64,000 nucleotides of DNA, taken from the NCBI GenBank assembly GCA_965214325.1, contig CBDCBG010000006.1, positions 992,001 to 1,056,000 on the forward strand, in the 5' to 3' direction. A model generated the notes under the pieces. The model worked only from the letters and a program-made list of their open reading frames with translations. It had not been told where the DNA came from and did not search any database. Source of the stretch: JAJEFO01 sp965214325 (GTDB lineage Bacteria > Pseudomonadota > Alphaproteobacteria > Rhodobacterales > Rhodobacteraceae). Positions within the stretch are counted from its first letter, which is position 1, and each line of letters starts with the position of its first letter. Position numbers and translations under genes: made by a program. Of the stretch, positions 9,099 to 17,880 are shown piece after piece.

Positions 9099-9514
9099 TC
9101 CTGGTAGACACCAACGTGGTGTCGGAGCCGCTGCGCAGGATTCCGGAGCCACGCGTCGCCGGTTGGCTCGACGCCCAGGCGCTGGAAACGTTGTATCTGT
9201 CCGCCATTACCGTCGCCGAACTGCGCTTTGGGGTTCGGTCGCTTCCGGCCGGTCAGCGCCGGAGCCGGTTGCATGAGGATCTGGAAGTGCAGGCATTGCC
9301 CATGTTCGCCGGGCGCGTTCTGCCCTTCGATCTTGCGGCCTCGCAGGCCTATGCGGAGCTGATGGCGAAGGCGCGGTCCGAGGGGCAGACGATTCCGGTG
9401 TCCGACGGTTACATTGCGGCGACCGCCGCAGCCAACCGCATGATGGTGGCGACGCGGGACACCGCGCCGTTCGAGGCGGCAGGATTAAGGACCGTGAATC
9501 CATGGACGGTGTAG
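9095..9514 (+). CDS. fitB: FitB-like PIN-domain toxin (VapC family)
   Basis: A 139-residue PIN-domain ribonuclease toxin. The metal-binding acidic residues are where the family has them: Asp5 in MILVDTN, Glu42 in VAELRFG, Asp104 in VSDGYIAAT and Asp122 in ATRDTAPF. Family enzymes cleave tRNA or other RNA when the antitoxin is degraded. The start at 9095 overlaps the antitoxin stop. All catalytic acids are intact, so the pair may be active. It lies in a patch that appears to have interrupted the upstream membrane gene, which suggests horizontal acquisition. Confidence 0.94.
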   Translation: MILVDTNVVSEPLRRIPEPRVAGWLDAQALETLYLSAITVAELRFGVRSLPAGQRRSRLHEDLEVQALPMFAGRVLPFDLAASQAYAELMAKARSEGQTIPVSDGYIAATAAANRMMVATRDTAPFEAAGLRTVNPWTV

Positions 9515-9864
9515 GAGGTGACCGCTTTGAGCATGGCCTTGCATTGCGCGTCACTTTATTGAACCCAAGCTAGGCAGCGCCTGTCCTGCCTTGTGCCCCA
9601 AAATCTACTCAAGTATATGATTCTATAAAGGAAATCACCTTCCTGTTCCGTTTGACATGGCGAAATCTCGGGTCCAAGCGGATTCCCGGAAGCATATTGG
9701 CGCGGGAGGCGCTTTGGGATGCCGGAGAACGAGGATCACGGACAATCAGAACGATCAGATTGCCCGCGACATTGTACCGGCGCCGACAATCAGGTTGATG
9801 GGAGCCATGCTCGGCGAACTGAATCCGACCCGGCTGGCCTGACCTCGTGGAATCGGCACCGAAG
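9515..9864. other. Gene-free stretch after fitAB
   Basis: About 350 bases without a supported gene. The part near 9600-9650 is unusually AT-rich for this genome (CAAGTATATGATTCTATAAA). A 113-residue frame on the minus strand (9609-9950) overlaps the DUF1467 gene end, resembles nothing I know and has no ribosome-binding site. The stretch is probably the rest of the acquired patch plus the old intergenic region. Confidence 0.5.
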
Positions 9865-10152
9865 CTATCGGGAACTCTCGGCAGATTCCATCCGGTCGAA
9901 AATGTCAATGTCCCTGACCGTGATTCCTCCCCAAAGTATGACGGAGGCAATCAGCGCCCAGACCAGCACCGCCCAGATCGTGGTGATCTTCAGTTTGTCA
10001 ATCATGGAGAATGACGATGCCGGAGAGCTTGCGTGCGTGCCGTCGACGCTTTCGCCAACGTCGCCCTGCGTCTTCAGGCGAATTGGCAGGACGACAAACA
10101 GGACCATGAACCAAACGACCGCGAGCAGAACAATGGCCGAAAGGACGCTCAT
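9865..10152 (-). CDS. DUF1467 family small membrane protein
   Basis: A 95-residue inner-membrane protein with two hydrophobic spans: VLSAIVLLAVVWFMVLFVVL at residues 3-22 and TIWAVLVWALIASVILWGGI near 58-77. The motif LPIRLKTQGDVGE after the first span and ITVRDIDIFDR after the second are characteristic of DUF1467, a family of unknown function in alphaproteobacteria. The ATG at 10152 overlaps the stop codon of mce (TGATG), so the two are translationally coupled, as in related genomes. The serine- and alanine-rich loop is the variable part. Confidence 0.88.
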   Translation of the reverse strand: MSVLSAIVLLAVVWFMVLFVVLPIRLKTQGDVGESVDGTHASSPASSFSMIDKLKITTIWAVLVWALIASVILWGGITVRDIDIFDRMESAESSR

Positions 10153-10556
10153 CAAGCTTCTTCCAACTCGATCAGGGCACCATTGAAATCCTTGGGGTGA
10201 AGAAACAGCACGGGCTTGCCGTGAGCCCCGATCCTCGGTTCGCCGCCGCCCAGAACGCGCGCGCCCGCAGACCTCATCGCATCCGCCGCGACCCGGATGT
10301 CTTCAACCTCGTAGCACAAGTGGTGAATGCCGCCTGAAGGATTCCTTTCGAGAAAACCCGCGATGGGCGAGTCTTCCCCCAACGGGTGAAGAAGTTCTAT
10401 CCTGGTATTCGGCAGCGAAATGAACACGACCGTGACGCCGTGTTCCGGCTCACCCTGCGGAGCTCCGACCTCCGCACCCAGCACATCCCTGTACTGCCGC
10501 ACAGCGATCTCGAGATCGGGCACCGCGATCGCCACATGGTTGAGCTGTCCGATCAT
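10152..10556 (-). CDS. mce: Methylmalonyl-CoA epimerase
   Basis: A 134-residue vicinal-oxygen-chelate enzyme that interconverts the (S) and (R) forms of methylmalonyl-CoA in propionyl-CoA assimilation. The two metal-binding repeats are LNHVAIAVPDLEIAVRQYRD at the N-terminus and GIHHLCYEVEDIRVAADAM at 76-94. PNTRIELLHPLGEDSPI and the C-terminal FLHPKDFNGALIELEEA are family signatures; His7, His79 and Glu131 are the likely metal ligands. The ATG at 10556 coincides with the end of repeat copy A (CAGATGA), so its leader is made of repeat DNA. Propionyl-CoA carboxylase and mutase genes are not in the window. Confidence 0.95.
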   Translation of the reverse strand: MIGQLNHVAIAVPDLEIAVRQYRDVLGAEVGAPQGEPEHGVTVVFISLPNTRIELLHPLGEDSPIAGFLERNPSGGIHHLCYEVEDIRVAADAMRSAGARVLGGGEPRIGAHGKPVLFLHPKDFNGALIELEEA

Positions 10557-10987
10557 CTGTTTCTCGCGCCGGAAACCCCGTCCTTCAGGGCGGGGAGGAA
10601 GGCGCGTCCCTTTGTTGTTGCGTGAAATATGTGGCGGGCGACCGAAACCGCCTGCCACCGTGCGCGAAGGATGACTTGAAATGCGGCTTGCGCTGCGGTG
10701 CGGCTCACGCCGCTCGCGGGATCGCCGAGGCTTCCCCGGTGACGCTGGCCGAAGCCAGGCTCCCCTCCACCATCTTGCATGCCCGCGTTTGGATTCGCCC
10801 CGTTTCGTGCCTGACCCGGCGTGTCTGCAGGCGCATCTTCCAGGGTCCGGAACAGAGGAAGCATCCTGGAGTGGGTCTTGAGCGTGACATGCAAGGTGGA
10901 TTGAATCGTGTTGTCCTTTCACGGTCTGGTCAGCATGGGCCTTCGGGTTTCCCCTCAAGCCCCTCCCTTCAGGGAGAGGTCTCTGAC
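10555..10987 (-). repeat. Dispersed repeat copy A (about 433 bp)
   Basis: Read on the minus strand, this stretch aligns almost end to end with 43848-44281 on the plus strand. Shared blocks include GACCTCTCCCT at the left end, GGGCTTGA, GGATGCTTCCTC, CGGGTCAGGCACG (GAGTCAGGCACG in copy B), GGGAGCCTGGCT, CCAGCGTCACCGGGG and CGCCTTCCT at the right. The left end carries an imperfect palindrome centred on CCCTGAAGGG and the right end another around CCTGAAGG. It has no gene of its own and ends exactly at the mce start codon. It looks like a non-autonomous element. Confidence 0.85.
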
Positions 10988-11153
10988 GTGATGTCCTTTC
11001 TGCGACGGATATCATGTCAAGCGGTACGGCGCATTGCGGCACAGGTGGCATGTCGCCGCAGCACGGCGGAAGTCAAGCGCCGCGTTCTGCCGAACCTGCG
11101 TGATGCCTGAGGCGACCCTTGTCCTCCACGGTCACGAGTTCAAGTTTCTGAGG
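10988..11153. other. Short gap between repeat copy A and ppdK
   Basis: No gene, promoter or hairpin that I can support is visible here. It lies downstream of ppdK on the minus strand and upstream of the repeat. Confidence 0.4.
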
Positions 11154-13730
11154 CTATCTCTTCGAATTCCGCTCGGAAATCGCGATCTGCGCGGCTGCAA
11201 GCCTAGCCACGGGAACGCGGAAAGGCGAGCAGCTCACGTAATCGAAACCCGCCGCACGGCAGAAGGCGATCGAATCCGGGTCTCCGCCATGCTCGCCACA
11301 GATCGAAAGGATCAGGTCGGGATTTGAACCCCTCGCGCGATCCGCCCCCATTGACAGGAGCTCGCCAACGCCGTCCATGTCCAGTCGATGGAAGGGATCC
11401 TCGGGGAAGACCCCGAGGCGCACGTATTCCGCCATGAACCGGCCCGCATCGTCCCGCGAAAGGCCGTAGGTCATCTGCGTCAGGTCATTGGTGCCGAAGC
11501 TCAGGAACGCGACCTGCTGCGCGATTTCGTCTGCTCTCAGCGCGGCCCGCGGCGTTTCGACCATGACACCCAGCTTGTAGTCGAACTGAGCGCCCATTCG
11601 TGTCCGCACTGCTGCAGCCACCGCCTCGATCCGGCTGCGCACCAGTTCGACCTCGCGGCTGGCAGAGACCAGCGGGATCATGATCTCGGGCGACACGGGG
11701 CGCTCCGGCCTGCTCGCGAGGATCGTCGCGAGGAAAATCGCTTCGGCCTGCGCCTCGTAGATCTCGGGAATCGTGACCCCGAGACGCACGCCCCTCAGCC
11801 CGAGCATCGGGTTGAACTCCTCGAGCGCCTCGACATGGCGCGTCACCTCGGACAACGGAAGGTTCATGGCGTCCGCGAGGTCGCGCAGCCCGTCGCGGCT
11901 CTTCGGCAGGAATTCGTGAAGAGGCGGGTCGAACAGCCGTATGCAGACGGGCTTGCCGTCCATCAGGTCGAACAGTTGCGTGAAATCCTCAACCTGCAAC
12001 GACACGAGACGCTCGAGCGAAGCGGCCCGGCCCTCCGAGTTCTCTGCAAAGATCATCTCGCGCATCAGCGTAAGGCGATCCTCTTCAAAGAACATGTGCT
12101 CGGTTCGGCAGAGCCCTATCCCCTCAGCCTCGAACGCAAGAGCGACCTTGGCCTCGGAATGCGTGTCTGCATTGGCCCTGACACGGATGTCCCTTGCCTC
12201 GTCCGCCCAGTCCAGAAGCGTTCGGAACGCGTCGTCCTGAGAAGGTTCAAGCAACGGCACCTCGCCGGCCAAAGCGGTTCCCGAGGTTCCATCAACGGTG
12301 ACGTAGTCTCCTGCCTTGAAGACACGCCCGTCCTCTGCGGTCAGACTCTTGTCCCGACGGTTGAGCACGATTCCCGAGGCCCCTACCACGCCGGGCAGGC
12401 CAAGACCCCGCGCAACCATCGCGGCGTGGCTTGTCATGCCACCCCTTTCGGTAAGAACGCCGACTGCCGCGTGCATGCCGCGAATGTCCTCCGGTGAGGT
12501 CTCGCGCCGAACGAGAATCGCGGGCTCGCCCCGGGCATGGGCAGCCTGTGCTGCAGTCGACGTGAACACGAGCCTGCCCGTTGCGGCACCGGGACTCGCA
12601 GCGACGCCCGTGGCCAGCACGTCCCTTTGCGCGGAAGGATCCACTTGGCGATGCATCAGTTGCGAGAGAAGCCCGGGATCGATCCTCGAGACGGCCTCGT
12701 CCCTAGTGATCACTTCGTCGTTCGCGAGCGTGACGGCAATCCGAATTTCCGCGTGTGGCTGGCGCTGGATGCGGATTGCATCAAGAACATTCAGTTTTCC
12801 GCCAACCAGAGCGAATTCGATCTGCATCTCCTCGTGCAGCCCGTCACGACAGGTCGTCCCAAATCGGACCAGTTCGGCGAACGCATCCGGACAAAGCTCT
12901 TCCAGGGATGTTCCTCGGGAATTGCGCGCAAGATATATCGCATCCTTGCTCCGCAGCGCATCGCGCCCTTGGCTCTGGCTCAGGTATCGGCCGATGATCT
13001 GCGCCTCACCGGTATCACCTGAAACAAACTGAATTGCGCCGGAACCCGATTCCGGCGGCCCGAGACCCGCTGCCATGGCTTGCACGACAAGGCCGAGTCC
13101 TGCATCGGGTGGCGCACCACGCGCCTGGCGCAGAAGCCGGGCCGACGTGCCTTCCCATGCCCGGGCCATGGACTTGAGAACATCCGTGAGCTGGCGCTCG
13201 GGATCCTGCGGAAACGGCTCATCCATCTCGGCTTCATAGGCATCAAGCATGGATCTCAGAGTTTCCGCACCCGCTGCCCTGGAAGACTCGAAGGCATCCG
13301 GATCGAGATGCGCGACCTGTACCGAGTAGGTCTGCACGAAGCGGCTGTAGAGGCGGTCAGCCGCGTCCGGTCCCAGGAGGCTGGCATATTCCGCGTGCCG
13401 GGCGTCGTTCATGCCGATATTCAGGATCGCTTCGGGACCGCCCCATTCCGGATTGCCGGAAGACGGACGCACCGAAACGAGCGGGGCCTTGCCGAAATGC
13501 GCCAACACCTTCGCGGCGTCCACGGTGCCACCGGATGCCAGCGACCGCACCGTTGCAACGGACAGCGCAATCGATGCGGGAACCGGCAGATTCAGCCGGA
13601 TTAGCCGCTGCAGGCACTTCGCTCGCTCGCCATACGTCCCGGCCGCGACCGGGGCGGTCGCGTCGACAACAACAAATTCATCTATTTCAACGGGTTTCTG
13701 CACTGCGGCGATTCCTTTGCCTCGCAGCAT
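11154..13730 (-). CDS. ppdK: Pyruvate, phosphate dikinase
   Basis: An 858-residue enzyme interconverting pyruvate, ATP and phosphate with phosphoenolpyruvate, AMP and pyrophosphate. The N-terminal ATP-grasp domain includes PLVSVRPSSGNPEWGG and GLGLVVQAMAAG. The swivelling domain carries the phospho-acceptor His435 in LTERGGMTSHAAMVARGLG. The C-terminal PEP barrel contains IGLCRTEHMFFE, FLSFGTNDLTQMTYGLSRDD and Cys834 in VSCSPFRVPVARLAAAQ. Length matches bacterial PPDKs. It follows glyS on the same strand, an arrangement frequent in Rhodobacterales, with 231 bases between. Its probable role is gluconeogenic PEP formation. Confidence 0.96.
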   Translation of the reverse strand: MLRGKGIAAVQKPVEIDEFVVVDATAPVAAGTYGERAKCLQRLIRLNLPVPASIALSVATVRSLASGGTVDAAKVLAHFGKAPLVSVRPSSGNPEWGGPEAILNIGMNDARHAEYASLLGPDAADRLYSRFVQTYSVQVAHLDPDAFESSRAAGAETLRSMLDAYEAEMDEPFPQDPERQLTDVLKSMARAWEGTSARLLRQARGAPPDAGLGLVVQAMAAGLGPPESGSGAIQFVSGDTGEAQIIGRYLSQSQGRDALRSKDAIYLARNSRGTSLEELCPDAFAELVRFGTTCRDGLHEEMQIEFALVGGKLNVLDAIRIQRQPHAEIRIAVTLANDEVITRDEAVSRIDPGLLSQLMHRQVDPSAQRDVLATGVAASPGAATGRLVFTSTAAQAAHARGEPAILVRRETSPEDIRGMHAAVGVLTERGGMTSHAAMVARGLGLPGVVGASGIVLNRRDKSLTAEDGRVFKAGDYVTVDGTSGTALAGEVPLLEPSQDDAFRTLLDWADEARDIRVRANADTHSEAKVALAFEAEGIGLCRTEHMFFEEDRLTLMREMIFAENSEGRAASLERLVSLQVEDFTQLFDLMDGKPVCIRLFDPPLHEFLPKSRDGLRDLADAMNLPLSEVTRHVEALEEFNPMLGLRGVRLGVTIPEIYEAQAEAIFLATILASRPERPVSPEIMIPLVSASREVELVRSRIEAVAAAVRTRMGAQFDYKLGVMVETPRAALRADEIAQQVAFLSFGTNDLTQMTYGLSRDDAGRFMAEYVRLGVFPEDPFHRLDMDGVGELLSMGADRARGSNPDLILSICGEHGGDPDSIAFCRAAGFDYVSCSPFRVPVARLAAAQIAISERNSKR

Positions 13731-13961
13731 ACGCAGTAAGCGTCAACGTTCAAGAATCGTTGTGGCCAAGGGTCGGGCGGCATTCGCATGGGCAACCTGC
13801 TCCCAGACATTGCATTCTTCCCGTGCTTCGAGGCTCAAGGCACGGCTGCATCGTCCTGATCGGCGAAACGTGGCTAGCGTGGCGGCGGAAGAACGGCAGG
13901 GCGGACCATCCTTGGTGCCACATTGCCGACCGCTCCCGATGCAGGAGTCCAAACGTGACTG

Positions 13962-16127
13962 CTATCCCTCGATCCTGTTCAGGTCCGCCACGGCAAGGCA
14001 TGTCTCGCTGATGCGGTGCAGGAGATTGAGACGGTTGCGCCTCAGGCTTTCATTCTCGTCGTTCACCTGCACCGCCTCGAAGAATCCGTCAATCGGCCCT
14101 CTGAGTTCCGCCATAGCCGACATGGCGGCATCGAAACGCTCGTCTTTCATGGCAGGACCAATTGCCGCCTCCGCTCTTTCCAAGGCATCAAACAGCGCCC
14201 GCTCCTCGTCCGTTTCCGCCAGCTTCAGGTCCGGATCGCGCGTGCATTCGACGCCATCTTTCCTCTCGGCCTGCTTCAGGATGTTGTGCGCACGCTTGAA
14301 GCCCTGGGTGAGGTTGTTGCCATCTTCGGTGTCCAGAAACGCCGAGAGGGCATCGGAACGCTTGACCAGCAATGTCAGATCATCCGCGCCTGGCATCGCA
14401 AGACAGGCGTCAATGGCATCATGGCGAAGGCCCTTGCCACGAAGAAAGACCTTCATGCGTTCATGAAGGAATTCGAGGATCTCATGCTGCAACGCCGGAT
14501 TCTTGTCACCAAGGGTCTTGTGACCATTTGTCTTGTCCCGCAAGAAATTCAAGGCCTTGCTCTGGCCTTCCGCCTTGGAGCCATGCTCCGCTGCGGCAGA
14601 GGCGGCCCGCCAGCTTGGCTTCCTTGCAATCTCGGCGAAGGGAAGTCGGAGGCCGTTTTCAAGAATCAGCCTGATCACGCCGAGCGCTGCGCGCCTCAGA
14701 GCGAACGGATCCTTCGAGCCGGTCGGCTTCTCGCCGATTGCCCAGAACCCCGCCAGCGTGTCGATCTTGTCCGCAAGCGCGACCGCGATCGACAGGGGGC
14801 CGTTCGGCACATCGTCGGACGGGCCAAGCGGCTGGTAGTGCTCGCGTGCAACTCCTGCGATGTCGCCGGAGACGCCAGCGGCACAAGCATAGCATTCTCC
14901 CATTACACCCTGGAGTTCGGGGAACTCTTGGACCATCTCGGATGACAGGTCGGCCTTTGCAATCCGCGCTGCCTCGATCGCCTTGTCCGGATCAGCTCCC
15001 AAAGCAGCTGCAATCTCGCCGGCCGAAGCCGAAATCCGCTCGATTCGCTCCGCCTGACTTCCAAGCCTGTTATGGAACGTGACCTTGCCGAGCATGTCGG
15101 TCCACGCCTTCATGCCCTCCCCGGCCACGCGCAGATCGTTTTCCCAGAAGAACTTGGCATCCGAAAGACGGGCCCGAAGAACCTTTTGGTTCCCGGCCAT
15201 GATCGTTGCGCCATCATCAGGCGTCTCCCGATCCGCGACCGCGACGAAATGCGTGATCCGGCCTGAACGATCCCTTACGCTAAAGAACTTCTGATGTGCC
15301 CTCATGGAGGTCTGAAGCACCTCGAGCGGAAGATCAAGAAACTCCTCTCCAATCTCGCCAAGCAGAACCACGGGCCATTCGACAAGGCCCGCGACCTCTG
15401 CCAGAAGGCCGGCATCCTGCACGACTTCGAGGCCCTGCGCATCAGCCGGCCGGACTGCCTCGCGCATGATGATCTCTTCACGCTCATCGGCGGAAACGAC
15501 GACCTTGGCTTGTCTCATCTTCGCAAGGTAGTCGTCAGGGGACATGACGCTTAACGGCTCCGGCGCCATGAATCGATGGCCCGCTGTCCGGTTCCCTGCA
15601 CGTATGCCATCTACATCAAGGTCAACGACCTGCGTCCCGTCGGCATCGCTAAGCAGGCAGATGATCGAGTGCAGCGGCCGCACCCATCTGAGACTTCCGG
15701 AACCCCAACGCATGGACTTGGGCCACGGGAAATCGCGAATGACCGCGCCGAGGACCTCGGCCACGATCTGGCTGGCCGGGCGTCCTTCATGCTCGATGAC
15801 CGCGAACCACACCTGCCCTCTCTTGTCTTCCCGCGCCTCAAGGTCCCCCTTCGAAAGGCCGGTCGAGCGCAGGAATCCATCCAGCGCTTTCTCCGGGGCG
15901 TTGACGCCCGGCCCCTTTCGCTCCTCTCGCTGCACCGGACTCATCTTCGGCAAGCCCGACGCCGTCAGGATAAGTCGCCGCGGCGTGACAAAGGATGCGG
16001 CCTCGTCATGAGACAATCCTGCCTCTGCAAGGCCATCGGTCACAAGACGCTGCAAATCCTCCGCTGCAGTCACCTGCATCCGTGCCGGGATTTCCTCCGA
16101 CAGGAGTTCGATCAGCAAGTCAGGCAT
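13962..16127 (-). CDS. glyS: Glycyl-tRNA synthetase beta subunit
   Basis: A 721-residue tRNA-binding subunit of the bacterial alpha2-beta2 glycyl-tRNA synthetase. It begins MPDLLIELLSEEIPARMQ and includes ARLSDAKFFWENDLRV and VTFHNRLGSQAERIERI, and PFALRRAALGVIRLILENGL in the HD-like region. The C-terminal anticodon-binding helical domain starts around residue 600. Together with GlyQ it charges tRNA-Gly in the cytoplasm. The gene lies downstream of glyQ, separated only by the DUF6446 gene. Confidence 0.97.
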   Translation of the reverse strand: MPDLLIELLSEEIPARMQVTAAEDLQRLVTDGLAEAGLSHDEAASFVTPRRLILTASGLPKMSPVQREERKGPGVNAPEKALDGFLRSTGLSKGDLEAREDKRGQVWFAVIEHEGRPASQIVAEVLGAVIRDFPWPKSMRWGSGSLRWVRPLHSIICLLSDADGTQVVDLDVDGIRAGNRTAGHRFMAPEPLSVMSPDDYLAKMRQAKVVVSADEREEIIMREAVRPADAQGLEVVQDAGLLAEVAGLVEWPVVLLGEIGEEFLDLPLEVLQTSMRAHQKFFSVRDRSGRITHFVAVADRETPDDGATIMAGNQKVLRARLSDAKFFWENDLRVAGEGMKAWTDMLGKVTFHNRLGSQAERIERISASAGEIAAALGADPDKAIEAARIAKADLSSEMVQEFPELQGVMGECYACAAGVSGDIAGVAREHYQPLGPSDDVPNGPLSIAVALADKIDTLAGFWAIGEKPTGSKDPFALRRAALGVIRLILENGLRLPFAEIARKPSWRAASAAAEHGSKAEGQSKALNFLRDKTNGHKTLGDKNPALQHEILEFLHERMKVFLRGKGLRHDAIDACLAMPGADDLTLLVKRSDALSAFLDTEDGNNLTQGFKRAHNILKQAERKDGVECTRDPDLKLAETDEERALFDALERAEAAIGPAMKDERFDAAMSAMAELRGPIDGFFEAVQVNDENESLRRNRLNLLHRISETCLAVADLNRIEG

Positions 16128-16193
16128 GGATCAGATCCTTGCATCGGCCATGTACGGGGCAGGAAGTCTGCAACTGCATCTGCGCTCTCGGCA

Positions 16194-16727
16194 TCACTTG
16201 CTCTCCTTCAGCGGCGGCGGCGGGCAGGCTTCCGGCATGGATCGCCCGTCGAAATGCCTTTCCCCGCAATGGTTCAATTGGTGCCAAACGTAGCCATGCC
16301 CGTCCCCCGAGACGGCCACAACCCGGTCAAAGCCGTAAACGACATTGCCGGTACCCAGAAACGCGATCGCGGAACCTTCTTCCAGCGCCGCTCCGATTTT
16401 CGGCGCATCAAAGCACTCGAACCATCCGGGCGCCACGTTTGGCACCGGGTCGTCATGGACCACATAGGTTTCCCTAAGCGCCGCAAGGCTCAGGCGGGTC
16501 GTGAAGCAGGCACGGTAGCGGAGAGGTGAGCTTTCCGCGTCAATGGCCTGGAATCCTTCATGGATTATTTCTTCTGGCTTTCCGGAGTGTAGCGTGGTCA
16601 GCTTCACGTCCGATGCCCCGCTTGGTGGAATCTCATCGTAGAACCCGTGTACCTGCAAGTAGTACAGCCCGCCGCCCGCAAGCGCGCAACAGAACCCGAG
16701 AATGACAGCAACCGCTTTCCCGCTCAT
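16194..16727 (-). CDS. DUF6446 family protein
   Basis: A 177-residue protein with one N-terminal membrane span (AVAVILGFCCALAGGGLYYL, residues 5-24) and a periplasmic domain. The domain contains ASDVKLTTLHSGKPEEI, SPLRYRACFTTRLSLAAL and APGWFECFDAPKIGAALEEG. A lysine-ended proline stretch (CPPPPLKESK) closes it. I recognise the family as the conserved DUF6446 protein that sits between glyQ and glyS in Rhodobacterales; its function is unknown. The start at 16727 is chosen because it puts the membrane span at the N-terminus; an upstream in-frame extension is basic and implausible. Confidence 0.82.
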   Translation of the reverse strand: MSGKAVAVILGFCCALAGGGLYYLQVHGFYDEIPPSGASDVKLTTLHSGKPEEIIHEGFQAIDAESSPLRYRACFTTRLSLAALRETYVVHDDPVPNVAPGWFECFDAPKIGAALEEGSAIAFLGTGNVVYGFDRVVAVSGDGHGYVWHQLNHCGERHFDGRSMPEACPPPPLKESK

Positions 16728-16851
16728 GCCACGTCCTGCTTCGCGCAGGACCGGTCTCCGCTTGGCCTGCATGGTATCAAGTGCGGGGCCTTTCCCGGGG
16801 CGTGCCGCCGACATTCCCGGCAGGGCATCTGTTCGCAATCCACCGCCACCA

Positions 16852-17775
16852 TCACGCGCCCGCCGCCGCCTCGGTCGTCACGAACGCATCGGCACAGGCT
16901 TTCGCCAGCGACCGGACCCGCCCGACATAGGCCTGGCGCTCGGTGACGGAAATCACGCCCCGGGCATCGAGCAGGTTGAACACGTGCGAAGCCTTGATGC
17001 ACTGGTCATAGGCGGGATGCACCATCACGATCCGCCTTCCCGTCTTCGGATCCACCTCTTCCGCATCCAGGATCCGGCGGCACTCGGCCTCTGCATCCTC
17101 GAAATGCCTGAACAGCATGTCGGCGTCCGCCACGTCGAAATTCCAGCGGGCATATTCCTCTTCCGTCTGCCGGAATACGTCGCCGTAGGACAGTGCAATC
17201 CTGGATTGCGGATCATTGAACGGCATCTCCATCACGTGGTTGATGCCAAGCACATGCATGGCAAGGCGTTCGAGACCGTAGGTCAGTTCGCCCGAAACCG
17301 GGTGGCAGTCATGCCCGCCGACCTGCTGGAAATACGTGAACTGGCTTACCTCCATGCCGTCGCACCAGACCTCCCAGCCAAGCCCCCAGGCACCCAGGGT
17401 CGGGCTCTCCCAGTCGTCCTCGACAAACCGGATGTCATGCAAGGCCATGTCGATTCCGATCGCCTCAAGCGACCCGATGTAGAGAGCCTGCAGGTCGGGA
17501 GGCGACGGCTTGATGATCACCTGGAACTGGTAGTAGTGCTGAAGGCGATGCGGATTCTCACCGTAGCGGCCGTCCGTTGGGCGTCGCGAGGCCTGCACGT
17601 AGGCCGCTGACCACTCCCGCTCGCCTAGCGCGCGCAGCATCGTGGCCGGATGGAAGGTGCCCGCCCCGACCTCCAGATCATACGGCTGAAGCAAAACGCA
17701 GCCATTCTCGGCCCAATAGCCCTGAAGCCGAAGGATGACGTCCTGAAAACTCTTCGGGCGCGTGTCTGCGTCCAT
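16852..17775 (-). CDS. glyQ: Glycyl-tRNA synthetase alpha subunit
   Basis: A 307-residue catalytic class II synthetase subunit that forms glycyl-adenylate and charges tRNA-Gly with GlyS. Family signatures are SFQDVILRLQGYWAENGCVL at residues 9-28, LQPYDLEVGAGTFHPATML, YVQASRRPTDGRYGENPHRL, and GWEVWCDGMEVSQFTYFQQ. The start ATG at 17775 is preferred over an upstream alternative start, because homologous proteins begin just before SFQDVI. It heads the glyQ - DUF6446 - glyS run. Confidence 0.97.
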   Translation of the reverse strand: MDADTRPKSFQDVILRLQGYWAENGCVLLQPYDLEVGAGTFHPATMLRALGEREWSAAYVQASRRPTDGRYGENPHRLQHYYQFQVIIKPSPPDLQALYIGSLEAIGIDMALHDIRFVEDDWESPTLGAWGLGWEVWCDGMEVSQFTYFQQVGGHDCHPVSGELTYGLERLAMHVLGINHVMEMPFNDPQSRIALSYGDVFRQTEEEYARWNFDVADADMLFRHFEDAEAECRRILDAEEVDPKTGRRIVMVHPAYDQCIKASHVFNLLDARGVISVTERQAYVGRVRSLAKACADAFVTTEAAAGA

Positions 17776-17880
17776 GGGTTGCCCCCGGTGGAAAACGATT
17801 GCGCACTCAATAGGCAAGGCCGCTGGAACGGTCAATCAGGCTCGGGCCGGAAGACGTTGTCAAGACACGGAGCCACGATC

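Noticed and set aside
9609..9950. 113-residue minus-strand frame
   Set aside because: No recognisable similarity or ribosome-binding site, and it overlaps the DUF1467 gene.
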